A stretch of DNA of 64,000 nt from Paraburkholderia flava (GCF_004359985.1 NZ_SMRO01000004.1:434001-498000); one strand, 5' to 3'. Counted from the first letter of the stretch, positions 45,594 to 54,511 are shown. Translations and numbers: made by a program. The notes: generated by a model from the sequence alone, not told the origin.

Positions 45594-47408
45594 ATGACCC
45601 GCTCCGCTCTTACCGCACAAGCACCACGCGCGACATCGTCGTCCGCACCGAGGCCCCCGCGCTGGCGCACGTGGCTGAACCCCGGCGCGAAAGGCGCGCC
45701 GATCGTCGTGCTGCTGCTCGCGATGCTCGTCTATCCGGTCGGCCAGTTGCTGCTGCTCAGCGTGCACAACGGCACTGGCTTCACGTTGATCGAATACCGG
45801 CGCCTCTTCGCATCATCGGTGTATGTCGACGTGCTGTGGATCACGCTGAAGATCTCGCTGTGGACGACCTTCTTCTCCGTGCTGACCGGCTACCCGATCG
45901 CCTACCTGATCTCGTCGCTCACGCGCGAGCGCAAGAACCGGCTGCTGTTCTGGGTGTTGCTGTCGTTCTGGACGAGCTTTCTTGTGCGCACGTTCGCGTG
46001 GGTCGTGCTGCTCGGCCGCAACGGCGTGATCAACAAGCTGCTGCTCGCGCTCGGCATCATCGATCAGCCGTTGAGCCTGCTGTATCACTTCTCAAGCGTG
46101 ATCGTCGGGATGGTGCATGCGCTGATGCCGCTCGCGGTACTGACGATGCTGTCGGTGATGGAGAACATCGACCGACGTCTGCCTAGCGCAGCGGCAACCC
46201 TCGGTGCGCGTCCCGGCACGGTGTTCTGGAAGGTCTACTTCCCGCTGTCGCTGCCCGGCGTCGCAGCCGGTGCGCTGATGGTGTTCGTCACGGCGATCGG
46301 CTTCTTCATCACGCCGACGCTGCTCGGCGGACGCCATCAAACGATGATCACCCAGCTGATCATCGATCAGGTGATGCAGGCGTTGAACTGGGGCTTCGCC
46401 GGCGCGATCTCGGTGCTGCTGCTGGCGGTGGTGCTGATCGTGTTTCTCGTCTACGACCGGATGGTGGGTCTGTCGACGATGGCCGGCGGCACAAGCACGC
46501 GCAAACCGGGACGCGCGGGCCAGTGGAACCGCAAGCTCGGCGACGCGGTGCTGACGTTGCTCGGCAACGTGACGGACGCTTTGATCAGCGTGTTCCCACG
46601 CCGACGCCGATCCGCACGCACTTCTGGACACAACGAAAGCCTGACACTACGCATCGTCGTGATCCTGCTGCTCGTGTTCCTCAGTGCGCCCGCGTTCCTG
46701 ATGATCCCGCTGTCGTTCGATGCCGGCTCAGGCCTTTCCTGGCCGCCGCATGGTTTCTCGCTGCAGTGGTATCAGCAGATCGTCGATTCGCCGTTGTGGA
46801 TGCAGGCGATCACGCGCTCGATGCTGGTCGGCATCGGCACCGGCATCCTGTCGATGCTGATCGGCACGCCCGCCGCGTTTCTGCTGGTGCGTGGCGGCAT
46901 GGGCGGCAAGGCAGCAATGCTTGCGTTCGTGCTCGCACCGATCGTCGTACCGCGGATGATCATCGCGGTCGGCGTGTTCTATTTCTTCGCGAAGATCGGG
47001 CTAGTCGGTTCGTCTCTGGGACTGGTACTCGCACACACCACCGTGGCGGTGCCGTACGTCGTCATCACGATGATGGCCGTGCTGCGCAACTACGACACGC
47101 GGCTCGATCAGGCGGCGCACAGCATGGGCGCGCGGCCGTGGGCGACGCTGCGCCGCGTGACGTTCCCGATTCTCGGCGCCGGTCTGATGTCGTCGTTCCT
47201 GTTCGCGTTCGCCACCTCGTTCGACGAACTGACCATCGCGCTCTTCACGTCGGGCGGCATAAGCACGACGTTGCCCAAGCAGTTCTGGGACGAAATCACG
47301 ATGCAGATTTCGCCGGTCATCGCCGCCGTGTCGACCTGCCTGTTCGCGTTCATCGCCGTGCTGATCTGGGTGGCCGATCGCCTGCGGCGTCGCAGCCTCG
47401 CTTCCTGA
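45594..47408 (+). CDS. fused ABC permease (PotB-PotC-like, two permease domains in one chain)
   Basis: 604 residues with two successive binding-protein-dependent transport permease units, each about six helices. The first EAA loop is ENIDRRLPSAAATLGARPGTVFWKVYFPLSLPGVAAG; the second is RNYDTRLDQAAHSMGARPWATLRRVTFPILGAG. Between them lies a hydrophilic linker with GRAGQWNRKLGDAVL and an Arg-rich piece. Normally PotB and PotC are separate proteins. Inner-membrane channel of the importer. Starts three bases after the ATPase stop. Confidence 0.95.
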   Translation: MTRSALTAQAPRATSSSAPRPPRWRTWLNPGAKGAPIVVLLLAMLVYPVGQLLLLSVHNGTGFTLIEYRRLFASSVYVDVLWITLKISLWTTFFSVLTGYPIAYLISSLTRERKNRLLFWVLLSFWTSFLVRTFAWVVLLGRNGVINKLLLALGIIDQPLSLLYHFSSVIVGMVHALMPLAVLTMLSVMENIDRRLPSAAATLGARPGTVFWKVYFPLSLPGVAAGALMVFVTAIGFFITPTLLGGRHQTMITQLIIDQVMQALNWGFAGAISVLLLAVVLIVFLVYDRMVGLSTMAGGTSTRKPGRAGQWNRKLGDAVLTLLGNVTDALISVFPRRRRSARTSGHNESLTLRIVVILLLVFLSAPAFLMIPLSFDAGSGLSWPPHGFSLQWYQQIVDSPLWMQAITRSMLVGIGTGILSMLIGTPAAFLLVRGGMGGKAAMLAFVLAPIVVPRMIIAVGVFYFFAKIGLVGSSLGLVLAHTTVAVPYVVITMMAVLRNYDTRLDQAAHSMGARPWATLRRVTFPILGAGLMSSFLFAFATSFDELTIALFTSGGISTTLPKQFWDEITMQISPVIAAVSTCLFAFIAVLIWVADRLRRRSLAS

Positions 47409-47429
47409 CTAACAACACAGAGACACTTC

Positions 47430-48335
47430 ATGCTTTCAGCCCAACACCTGAGCGGCGTCCTGCCGGCGATTCCCACTCCCGTCCATGCCGACGACACGAT
47501 CGACGTCGACGCCACACGCACGCTGATGCGCTATCTGCTGAAACAGGGCATCGACGGCGTCGTGCCGCTCGGCGGCACCGGCGAGTACGGTGCGCTCGCG
47601 CGCGCGGAGCGCATCCGGATGGCGGAACTCGTCGTCGATGAAGTGGCGGGCGCGGTGCCCGTGATTCCGGGCGTGCTCGATCCGGGGTATCACGATGCGC
47701 TGCAGGCCGGCAAGGAATTCGCGGCGGCAGGCGCCGACGGTCTGCTGGTGCTGACGCCGTACTACACGAATCCGACGCAGCAAGGCATCCGCGATTACTT
47801 CATGCGTTACGCCGACGAATCGCCGCTGCCGATCCTGATCTACGAGATCCCGTATCGCACGCGCATCGCGATCGCGCCCGAGGTGCTGCACGAACTGTCG
47901 AAGCACGAACGGATCATCGGCATGAAGGCGTGCAACACGGACATGTGGCATTTTCTGCGGACGGTCGCCGGCGTCAGCGAGTCGTTCTCGATACTGAGCG
48001 GCGAAGACACGCTGTTTCCGCTGCACGTCGCGGCCGGCGCGCGCGGCGGCATCGTCGTCACGGCGACGATGCTGCCGACCGCATGGCGGACGATCCACCG
48101 GTTCGCGAGCGAAGGCCGCACCCAGGACGCGCTCGCGCTGCATCGCTCGCTGATCCCGTTGATCAACCTCGCGTTCGCGGAGACCAATCCGGGTCCGATG
48201 AAGTCCGTGATGGACCTGATCGGCGTTCACGCGCCTGCGATGCTCGCGCCGCTGGTGCAGCCCGCGACCGATCTGTCGGCGAAGCTGCGCGTCGAAGTCG
48301 AGCGGCAACTCGATCGCTTCGAGTGGCCGCAGTGA
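47430..48335 (+). CDS. DapA/NanA-family class I aldolase
   Basis: 301 residues, TIM-barrel, with the Schiff-base Lys166 (GMKACNTDM), Tyr138 (IYEIPYRT) and the GGTGEYGAL substrate loop (residues 48-56). Dihydrodipicolinate synthases have G-T-T-G-E there, so the first Thr is Gly and this is not a lysine-pathway enzyme. Family members add or cleave pyruvate at a keto acid: N-acetylneuraminate, 2-keto-3-deoxygluconate, hydroxybenzylidenepyruvate or 4-hydroxy-2-oxoglutarate. As the last gene of the importer/oxidase operon it probably cleaves the 2-oxo acid made by the oxidase. Confidence 0.94.
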   Translation: MLSAQHLSGVLPAIPTPVHADDTIDVDATRTLMRYLLKQGIDGVVPLGGTGEYGALARAERIRMAELVVDEVAGAVPVIPGVLDPGYHDALQAGKEFAAAGADGLLVLTPYYTNPTQQGIRDYFMRYADESPLPILIYEIPYRTRIAIAPEVLHELSKHERIIGMKACNTDMWHFLRTVAGVSESFSILSGEDTLFPLHVAAGARGGIVVTATMLPTAWRTIHRFASEGRTQDALALHRSLIPLINLAFAETNPGPMKSVMDLIGVHAPAMLAPLVQPATDLSAKLRVEVERQLDRFEWPQ

Positions 48336-48348
48336 AACTCACAGACGT

Positions 48349-49206
48349 TCAGCGCGGATAACCCGACAGCCGCGATTTCGAAATCGACGTCGCGGCCACC
48401 TGCACGTGCTGCGCGAGTTCCGCTTCGACGCGTTCGCGCGACCAGCGCGACGTCGGCACCGAGATGTTGATCGCGGCGACGCCCATGCCGCCGTGGTCCG
48501 TCACCGGCGCCGCAACGGAAATATCGCCGAGCACGGTTTCGTTTTCGATCACCGCGTAGCCGCGTCGCGCGACCTTGCGCACGCGTTCGAGCAGCTTGTC
48601 GGGATTGGTTTCGGTGTAGTGCGTGAGCGGATCGAGGCGCGTTTGCGCGAGTACGTCGCGCACGCGGTCGTCGGACAGGCGCGACAGGATCGCGATGCCC
48701 GCCGCCGTGAACATCGCGGGCAGACGCGCGCCGACCACGATGTCGATGTTCACCAGATGCTGGCCCGGAAAGCGCGCGACGAACACGATGTCGGCGCCGT
48801 CGAGTTCGAGCAGATTGGTCGTCTCGCCGAGCCGTCGACTGATGTCGAGCAGGTACGGCGACGCCTTGTCGATCAGTTCGTTCGCGCGGACGTAGTTGTA
48901 CGAGAACTGCAGCAGCTTGGTGGTGAGACCGTAGTTGCGCGTGTCGGGCACGCGGTACAGATAGCCGAGCACTTCGAGCGTGTGCACGAGACGCTGCGTC
49001 GCGCTGCGGTCGAGGCCGGATGCGCGTGCAATGTCGACGAGCGTCATGTGGCGGCTCGGACCGTCGAATGCGTGCAGCACCTGGAAGGCTTTTTCGGTCG
49101 AGCCGACGAAGAGCGAAGAACGGGGCGCGGGTGTCGGCTCGCTGGCCGCTTTGGTTTTGCGGGGCGCGTGGGTAGCACGTGGGGCACGTTGAGAACGTTC
49201 TGGCAT
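48349..49206 (-). CDS. IclR-family transcriptional regulator
   Basis: 285 residues; N-terminal basic Ala/Arg-rich tail, then the IclR wHTH (VGSTEKAFQVLHAFDGPSRH, MTLVDIARASGLDRSATQRLVHTLEVLGYL) and a C-terminal effector domain. Convergent with the DapA-like gene (14-base gap) and divergent from the FMN-oxidase gene. The 110-base spacer to that gene contains the AATCGCATT site at 49254-49273, so autoregulation is plausible. Confidence 0.94.
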   Translation of the reverse strand: MPERSQRAPRATHAPRKTKAASEPTPAPRSSLFVGSTEKAFQVLHAFDGPSRHMTLVDIARASGLDRSATQRLVHTLEVLGYLYRVPDTRNYGLTTKLLQFSYNYVRANELIDKASPYLLDISRRLGETTNLLELDGADIVFVARFPGQHLVNIDIVVGARLPAMFTAAGIAILSRLSDDRVRDVLAQTRLDPLTHYTETNPDKLLERVRKVARRGYAVIENETVLGDISVAAPVTDHGGMGVAAINISVPTSRWSRERVEAELAQHVQVAATSISKSRLSGYPR

Positions 49207-49253
49207 GGCGGAACCGGTGTCGGGGCGTTTATCTGAATTATTGGATAGCAGTT

Positions 49254-49273
49254 ACGTCAATTGTAATGCGATT
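49254..49273 (-). promoter_or_regulatory. operator site shared with the upstream operon
   Basis: On the minus strand AATCGCATT (plus 49265-49273) is followed by AC and AATTGACGT. This matches site 1 upstream of the 41897 gene at AATCGCATT-NC-RAT. It lies between the divergent IclR and FMN-oxidase genes. Only one half of the dyad is strongly conserved. Confidence 0.6.
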
Positions 49274-49315
49274 GAATCGTCTGGCGGGTGCCGATTCGAT
49301 ACGCGCGGAGCCTTC

Positions 49316-50467
49316 ATGCTTTCATGTGTGGCCGATTACCGGATCGCCGCGCGCAAACGTCTGCCGCGCCTCGCGTTCGATTATCTCGACGGCGGTGCGG
49401 AAGACGGCGATGCGTTGCGACGCAACGTCGACGCTTATCGGCAGTGGCTCTTCAAGCCGCGCGTGCTGACCGACGTGTCGCACGGTTCGATCGCGACGCG
49501 GTTCTTCGAACGCGATACGGCGGCGCCGCTGATCGTCGGCCCGACCGGACTCAATGGTCTCTTCTGGCCACGCGCGGACGAACTGCTCGCACGTGCCGCG
49601 AGCGATGCGGGACTGCCGTTCGTGCTGTCGACCGCGTCGACGTCGCTGCTCGAAGACGTACGCGCCGCCGCACCGGACGGCGACCTGTGGATGCAGCTGT
49701 ACGTGTCCGACGATCGCCGCATCGCCGAGGACCTGATGCGGCGCGCAAGCGTCGCCGGTTTTTCGACGCTGGTGCTGACCGTCGACGTGCCGGTACACGG
49801 CAAGCGCGACCACGACACACGCAACGGTTTCAAACTGCCGCTGCGCGTGTCGCCGAAACTTCTCGCCGACTGCATCGCGCATCCGCACTGGTGCTGGCAG
49901 ATCGCGCGGCAAGGTTCGCCGCAACTGAAGAACATTGCGCGCAGTGTCGGCGAACGCGACGACCTGTCTCGCCACGCAGCGATGCTCAGTCGACAGATGG
50001 ATCTGACGCTCGCGTGGAGCGACCTCGACTGGGTACGGCGGCACTGGAGCGGCAAGCTGATCGTCAAAGGCGTGCAGAGCCGCGACGATGCGCGGCTCGC
50101 GGCAACGCACGGCGCGGATGGGATCGTGCTGTCGAATCACGGCGGACGGCAACTCGGCAGCACGTTCGCGCCGCTCGAGCTGTTGCCCGATATCGCGGAT
50201 GAACTCGGCGACCGGCTCGCGATTTTCATCGACGGCGGCGTGCGGCGCGGCAGCGATGCGTTGAAAGCGGTTGCGTTGGGTGCGCGCGGTGTGTTGCTGG
50301 GGCGTGCGCCGCTGTATGGTCTTGCCGCACGCGGCGGCGCCGGTGTCGAACACGTGCTCGCTTTGATGATGGACGAGATGCGGATCACGATGCGGCTGCT
50401 TGGGTGCAATGAGATTGCGAGGTTGGGGGTGGAATTTGTGGGGCGTGGCTCGGTTCGCCGCGAGTGA
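49316..50467 (+). CDS. FMN-dependent alpha-hydroxy-acid dehydrogenase (lactate/mandelate/glycolate oxidase family)
   Basis: 383 residues from ATG 49316 (MLSCVADYRIAARKRLPRLA). The FMN barrel shows the FDYLDGGAEDG opening, VGPTGLNGLFWPRADELLAR, KGVQSRDDARLAATHGADGIVLSNHGGRQ with the catalytic His275, and IFIDGGVRRGSDALKAVALGARGVLLGRAPLYGLAARGG. It oxidises an (S)-2-hydroxy acid to the 2-oxo acid. Together with the FAD enzyme at 41897, of opposite stereo-preference by family, it would let both enantiomers enter the pathway. Divergent from the IclR gene. Confidence 0.94.
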   Translation: MLSCVADYRIAARKRLPRLAFDYLDGGAEDGDALRRNVDAYRQWLFKPRVLTDVSHGSIATRFFERDTAAPLIVGPTGLNGLFWPRADELLARAASDAGLPFVLSTASTSLLEDVRAAAPDGDLWMQLYVSDDRRIAEDLMRRASVAGFSTLVLTVDVPVHGKRDHDTRNGFKLPLRVSPKLLADCIAHPHWCWQIARQGSPQLKNIARSVGERDDLSRHAAMLSRQMDLTLAWSDLDWVRRHWSGKLIVKGVQSRDDARLAATHGADGIVLSNHGGRQLGSTFAPLELLPDIADELGDRLAIFIDGGVRRGSDALKAVALGARGVLLGRAPLYGLAARGGAGVEHVLALMMDEMRITMRLLGCNEIARLGVEFVGRGSVRRE

Positions 50468-50653
50468 TACGGTTGTGTTCGGCGTGAATTGCTCTCTATC
50501 TGCCAGGCTGGTAGCGTCGGAACAACTGCTTGCGGTTGCCTACCGCACTGCCGATTGACCGCGATGCAGGTTCAAGCGACGATTCGGACTCCGCTTCGAA
50601 GTCGACGCCGGGCACAGGCCGGCACCACATCGCCACTCAAGGAACGCTACCCG

Positions 50654-51946
50654 ATGCCACGCGCACTCTTCAGCTCACTCCCGGCACTGGTCTTCGCCGC
50701 AACCGCCATCACATTCACTGCGCTGTCGACCACCGCGCTCTCCGCCGAATCCCAACCCGTCACCGAAGACGGCGGCGTCCCCGCGTTCTACATGTGGACC
50801 GATGCGATCCCATCGACGCCCGGCCACATGCTGCGCACCGAACCGCTGACGTCCGAACAAAGTCTCGCGGACGCCGCGCAAAACATCCGCATCCTGTACA
50901 CGTCGACCGACGGTATCGACAACCACACGCCGATCGTCGTGTCCGGTGCGCTGTTCGTGCCGAAGGGCACACCGCCACAAGGCGGCTGGCCGTTGATGGC
51001 GTGGGCGCACGGCACCGTCGGCAGCGCCGACGTGTGCGCGCCGTCGTTCAAGCATCGCAGCCCGCGCGACTCGCGTTACCTGAACTACTGGCTCGCGCAC
51101 GGCTACGCAGTCGTCGCGACCGACTATCAGGGACTCGGCACGCCGGGCCTGCATCCGTACGGGCTCACGCGTCCGCTCGCGTACGGTGTGCTCGACAGCA
51201 TTCGCGCGGTCGAGGGTGGCAGCTTCGACGTGTCGAAGCGGGTCGTCGTGTTCGGACAGTCGCAAGGCGGACGCGCGGCGTTCGCGACGGCCGTCTATGC
51301 AAAGGACTACGCGCCGGAGCTGGACGTCGTAGGCGTGGTCGCGACGGGCACGCCGTACGCGGCTCCACACGAACGCGCGGACGATGCAGAGGTTGCGAAC
51401 GCGCACCGCTCCGTCGTGCCGACTTTCGCGTACGACATGCTGCGCCTGAGCACCGCGTCGATGCTCGACCCGTCGTTCGTTCCCGCCGACTACCTGAACG
51501 AGCGCGCGATGCCCGCGTTCGAACTCAGTCAGCGCGATTGCCTGCACGCGATCGAACAGCGCATCGTCGCGGACAAGCTGACGTTCGACAGCAGCTTCAA
51601 GCGCTCGCCGAAACCGATGTTGCACAAGATCAGCGAACAAGCCGCATACCCGACGCTGAAGTCCGGCATCCCGATCTTCGTCGGCACCGGTGGCAAAGAC
51701 CGCGACGTGTTCGTGCCGGGCCAGGTCGCGCTCGTCAAGCATGCGTGCGAAGCGGGTGACCGGATCGAATGGCATCTCTATCCGGCGCTCGATCACTCGG
51801 CGACCGTCAACGGTTCGCTGCCCGACTCGACGCAGTTCGTCGCGCGGGCATTCGCGGGCGAGCGCATCGGCGGCAACTGCGCGTCGCTGCCGGCGTGGCC
51901 GGTGAATGCGTCGCAGGACAGCGCGTCCGCTGCCGGCGGAAACTAG
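50654..51946 (+). CDS. secreted lipase-like alpha/beta hydrolase
   Basis: 430 residues from ATG 50654 (MPRALFSSLPALVFAATAIT), with a signal peptide ending about ...TALSA. The fold has WAHGTVGSADVCAPSF (oxyanion), nucleophile Ser in VVVFGQSQGGRAAFATAVY (G-Q-S-Q-G) and a C-terminal His in LYPALDHSATVNGSL, as in the secretory-lipase family. Exported esterase or lipase; substrate unknown. A long frame in the same strand begins at 50489, but the signal peptide marks 50654. Confidence 0.88.
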   Translation: MPRALFSSLPALVFAATAITFTALSTTALSAESQPVTEDGGVPAFYMWTDAIPSTPGHMLRTEPLTSEQSLADAAQNIRILYTSTDGIDNHTPIVVSGALFVPKGTPPQGGWPLMAWAHGTVGSADVCAPSFKHRSPRDSRYLNYWLAHGYAVVATDYQGLGTPGLHPYGLTRPLAYGVLDSIRAVEGGSFDVSKRVVVFGQSQGGRAAFATAVYAKDYAPELDVVGVVATGTPYAAPHERADDAEVANAHRSVVPTFAYDMLRLSTASMLDPSFVPADYLNERAMPAFELSQRDCLHAIEQRIVADKLTFDSSFKRSPKPMLHKISEQAAYPTLKSGIPIFVGTGGKDRDVFVPGQVALVKHACEAGDRIEWHLYPALDHSATVNGSLPDSTQFVARAFAGERIGGNCASLPAWPVNASQDSASAAGGN

Positions 51947-52350
51947 CGCCCCCCTCTCTTCATCAAGCCGGCCGGCAAACGATTCGCGGTTTCGCATTTA
52001 ACTTCGCATACCCGAGCAAATCGTTTCGCGGGCCGCGCTATAAAGCCAGTGTGCGCGCGACCCCGTCAACCTTACCCATCGAATCGCATCGATCGGTAAG
52101 ACCGAACGCAGCGTCATCGAAAAAACCGCACCGAACGGTCTGTTCAGCCACGGCCTTTCGACACACGCGTTTCGCGACACCCTATCCGATCGACATCATT
52201 TGCCGGTCAGCGCATTTTCGTCTTGAAATTAACGCAATGCACTGCCAGGCTATGCGCCGGGCGCGTTTCAGCAGGAGCCCTTAGCTGTCACCCCACTCAT
52301 CGCGATGGCCACGCTAGCTGTCGCGAGATCACAGACGAGGAACGTCCAAT
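51947..52350. other. intergenic region before pilM
   Basis: 404 bases, no convincing gene. It contains the hairpin at 52071-52100. A Shine-Dalgarno-like GAGG precedes the pilM ATG. Confidence 0.45.
52071..52100 (+). terminator. hairpin in the lipase-pilM gap
   Basis: CTTACC (52071-52076) and GGTAAG (52095-52100) pair, with ATCGA (52078-52082) and TCGAT (52089-52093) inside, one C-C mismatch and a six-base loop. No U-tract follows, so it is a weak terminator or a dyad site. Confidence 0.45.
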
Positions 52351-52821
52351 ATGTGGGCAATCTGGATCATGATTGCCGGCGCGGCGCTCGCTTCTTTTTA
52401 TGCGTTGTTGCCGGATGCCAATCTGGCCGGCCCGCCACCCGACATGCCCGCCGCGCTGGCAGGCGACATGGCGACCTACCGCAGCCAGCTCGAGAACTAC
52501 GTACTGCAGAATCCGACGACGGTGGGTGCGGTGCCGCAGACGCAGTTCGTGCAGCCGGCCAACTGGAACTACACGTCGTCGCGCTGGCAGAACTACGTCA
52601 ACAACAAAGTCCTCGTCGTGTACCCCGCCACGGGCGGCGTACCGTTGCCGCCCGGATTCCTCGGCGCGATGCTCAGGCAGGCCGGCTACTCGGTCGAAGC
52701 CGGCTCGTCGCAGAGCGGAGAGATCGTCAATCCACTGAACAACGGCGGCAACGTCACACTGCCGGCCGGCATGCCCCCACTCACCGACGGAACGCCCGTA
52801 TGGATCGCACAAGTTTCCTGA
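52351..52821 (+). CDS. pilM: PilM-like minor protein of an R64/IncI1-type IVb pilus
   Basis: 156 residues. An N-terminal hydrophobic helix (MWAIWIMIAGAALASFYALL) is followed by a soluble domain with MATYRSQLENYVLQNPT and a WNYTSSRWQNYV segment, the pattern of PilM in thin-pilus (R64, TraBIL-linked) clusters. PilM there is an accessory inner-membrane pilus-assembly protein. It is coupled to pilV: its TGA overlaps the pilV ATG (TGATG). The rest of the type IVb machinery (pilN-U, prepilin peptidase) is not in the window. Name is by similarity of pattern and position, so moderate. Confidence 0.68.
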   Translation: MWAIWIMIAGAALASFYALLPDANLAGPPPDMPAALAGDMATYRSQLENYVLQNPTTVGAVPQTQFVQPANWNYTSSRWQNYVNNKVLVVYPATGGVPLPPGFLGAMLRQAGYSVEAGSSQSGEIVNPLNNGGNVTLPAGMPPLTDGTPVWIAQVS

Positions 52822-54452
52822 TGCGCCGCGCTGCTGCGCGACCGGCTCGATACGCTCGACCCGCTCGACGACAACGCGGCATCACGTTGCTCGAAACGCT
52901 CGCCGCGCTGCTGATCGGCGCAATGGTGATCGCAGGCATCGCGACGATGATCAACAGTTCGTTGAAGGACAGTCGCGATCAGCAGGTTGCCGAGTATCAA
53001 AAGCAGCTTGCGAATGCGGTGAATCAGGCGATTAATCTGAATTACGCGACGGTTCTCGACAACGTTCCGGCCGGGCAGATCACCACCTGGTCCACTGCCG
53101 ACATGGTGACGCAAAAGCTGATCCCAGCCAGCTACGCGAATGCCCAAAACGCGTTCGGGCAATCTTATTGTCTGCTGTTGCAGCAGCCGGTCGTCGGACA
53201 GATCGACGCGCTGCTCGTCAGCACCAACGGCACCCCAATTCCCGACGCCGATATCGGTTATATCGCGGCGAACTCGGGTGTTGGCGGTGGCTTGATCAAG
53301 GCGGGCAATCCAGTTACCGCGATTGGCGCCTATGGCGGCTGGAGCACGCCGGTCTCGACCTGGAACTCGCAGACGTGCGCGGGCACGCCGGGCCATCTCG
53401 TCAGCCAGGTATTCACGAACGGTCCGGGCAATTCACCGGCCGACGATTTTCTGTATCGCAATGCGGTGCCGAACCGGCCGGATCTGAATGCGATGAATGT
53501 GCCGATCGGGTTAAGCATGGTCACGGCCGGCACCGGCTGTGCCAATTTCACCGCCACGTCCGCGCCCTTCGCGGCCGATACGAGCAATCACTTGCTGACG
53601 TGCATCGGGGGATTCTGGACGCCGACGTCGTGGCGCGAGCCGGTCGCCAATGTTGCCGCGTTGCAGACGCTGGCAGGCCAGGTGCCGGCCGAGACGCGTG
53701 TCACACTCGACAGCAAGCTGCCTTATACGTGGAACGGGACTACGTGGGTGCCGGTTGCGATCGACGACAATGGCGCGCTGAATTTCCCGAAAGTCGTTGC
53801 TGCGGGTAACCAATGCGGACTAGGACTCGACGGCAAAGCCCAAACAGACCCAGCCGCATTGCAGATCGGTGTGAATTCGAACGGCGAGGTGCTGTCCTGT
53901 CAAAGCGGTCTATGGGCAAGCACGGCAACTATTGTGCTCGGCACGATGGACGCCAACTGCCAGATCATCTACCCGGCCAGCGGGCCGCCGTATGACTACC
54001 CCAACTGCCTCGCGCCGAACAACGCGAATTCATGGGATTCAGTCTCCGGCACGATGAACAATTACGTCTACCGAAACGTGTCGCTCAAACGCAATGCGCT
54101 GATCACCGTAACGAGCTACGCACATATGAACTATGCGCAATGCGGCAAGTCGGGATGGCTGGGGCAACTGGCGCAGTATCTGGACATCATGGACTCGTCG
54201 AAAACGACGTCGTACGCGCACACGGAAATGCAGACACCTAATATCTCCGATGCTTCCGGAGGCGTGAGCATGTCGCTGAATCAGCCGTTACCGCCTGGCA
54301 ATTACGTGATCAGTATCAAGACGAACTGGGGGGCATTCACGGGGCCGGGTACGAACGGAGCAACGTGGTTTTCCAGCTACTGTCCGGCGGGGGGTGGAAC
54401 CGTCATCAATACGCCGCTAGAGATGGGGTGGAACGTGAGTACCGTGTATTGA
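52821..54452 (+). CDS. pilV: PilV-like minor pilin (type IVb, shufflon-type adhesin tip)
   Basis: 543 residues. The prepilin-peptidase site is clear: RQRG|ITLLETLAALLIGAMVI, Glu at +5, then a 20-residue hydrophobic helix. The passenger is long for a pilin, with paired Cys (CQIIYPASGPP, NCLAPNN, SYCPAGGG) and a SWREPVANVAALQTLAG linker typical of R64 PilV before its variable C-terminus. PilV sits at the tip of thin pili and recognises recipient lipopolysaccharide; in R64 a recombinase swaps its C-terminus. No rci recombinase gene or 19-bp sfx repeats were seen, so this one is probably fixed. An alternative ATG at 52800 adds seven residues. Confidence 0.8.
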   Translation: MRRAAARPARYARPARRQRGITLLETLAALLIGAMVIAGIATMINSSLKDSRDQQVAEYQKQLANAVNQAINLNYATVLDNVPAGQITTWSTADMVTQKLIPASYANAQNAFGQSYCLLLQQPVVGQIDALLVSTNGTPIPDADIGYIAANSGVGGGLIKAGNPVTAIGAYGGWSTPVSTWNSQTCAGTPGHLVSQVFTNGPGNSPADDFLYRNAVPNRPDLNAMNVPIGLSMVTAGTGCANFTATSAPFAADTSNHLLTCIGGFWTPTSWREPVANVAALQTLAGQVPAETRVTLDSKLPYTWNGTTWVPVAIDDNGALNFPKVVAAGNQCGLGLDGKAQTDPAALQIGVNSNGEVLSCQSGLWASTATIVLGTMDANCQIIYPASGPPYDYPNCLAPNNANSWDSVSGTMNNYVYRNVSLKRNALITVTSYAHMNYAQCGKSGWLGQLAQYLDIMDSSKTTSYAHTEMQTPNISDASGGVSMSLNQPLPPGNYVISIKTNWGAFTGPGTNGATWFSSYCPAGGGTVINTPLEMGWNVSTVY

Positions 54453-54464
54453 GAAGGGTAAAGG

Positions 54465-54511
54465 CGGCGCGACCGTGGCGGTACGTCGCAGCACGTATCG
54501 CCGTCGCGCCG
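54465..54511 (+). terminator. strong terminator-like hairpin after pilV
   Basis: CGGCGCGAC (54465-54473) pairs with GTCGCGCCG (54503-54511). Inside, GGCGGTACGT (54477-54486) pairs with ACGTATCGCC (54493-54502) with one mismatch, around a six-base loop. It begins 12 bases after the pilV stop. The run TTTCTC follows, so a rho-independent end for pilM-pilV is likely. Confidence 0.78.

Noticed and set aside
52305..52820. Upstream extension of the pilV frame to 52305
   Set aside because: It overlaps pilM in another phase; the prepilin peptidase site and TGATG coupling fix the start at 52821 or 52800.
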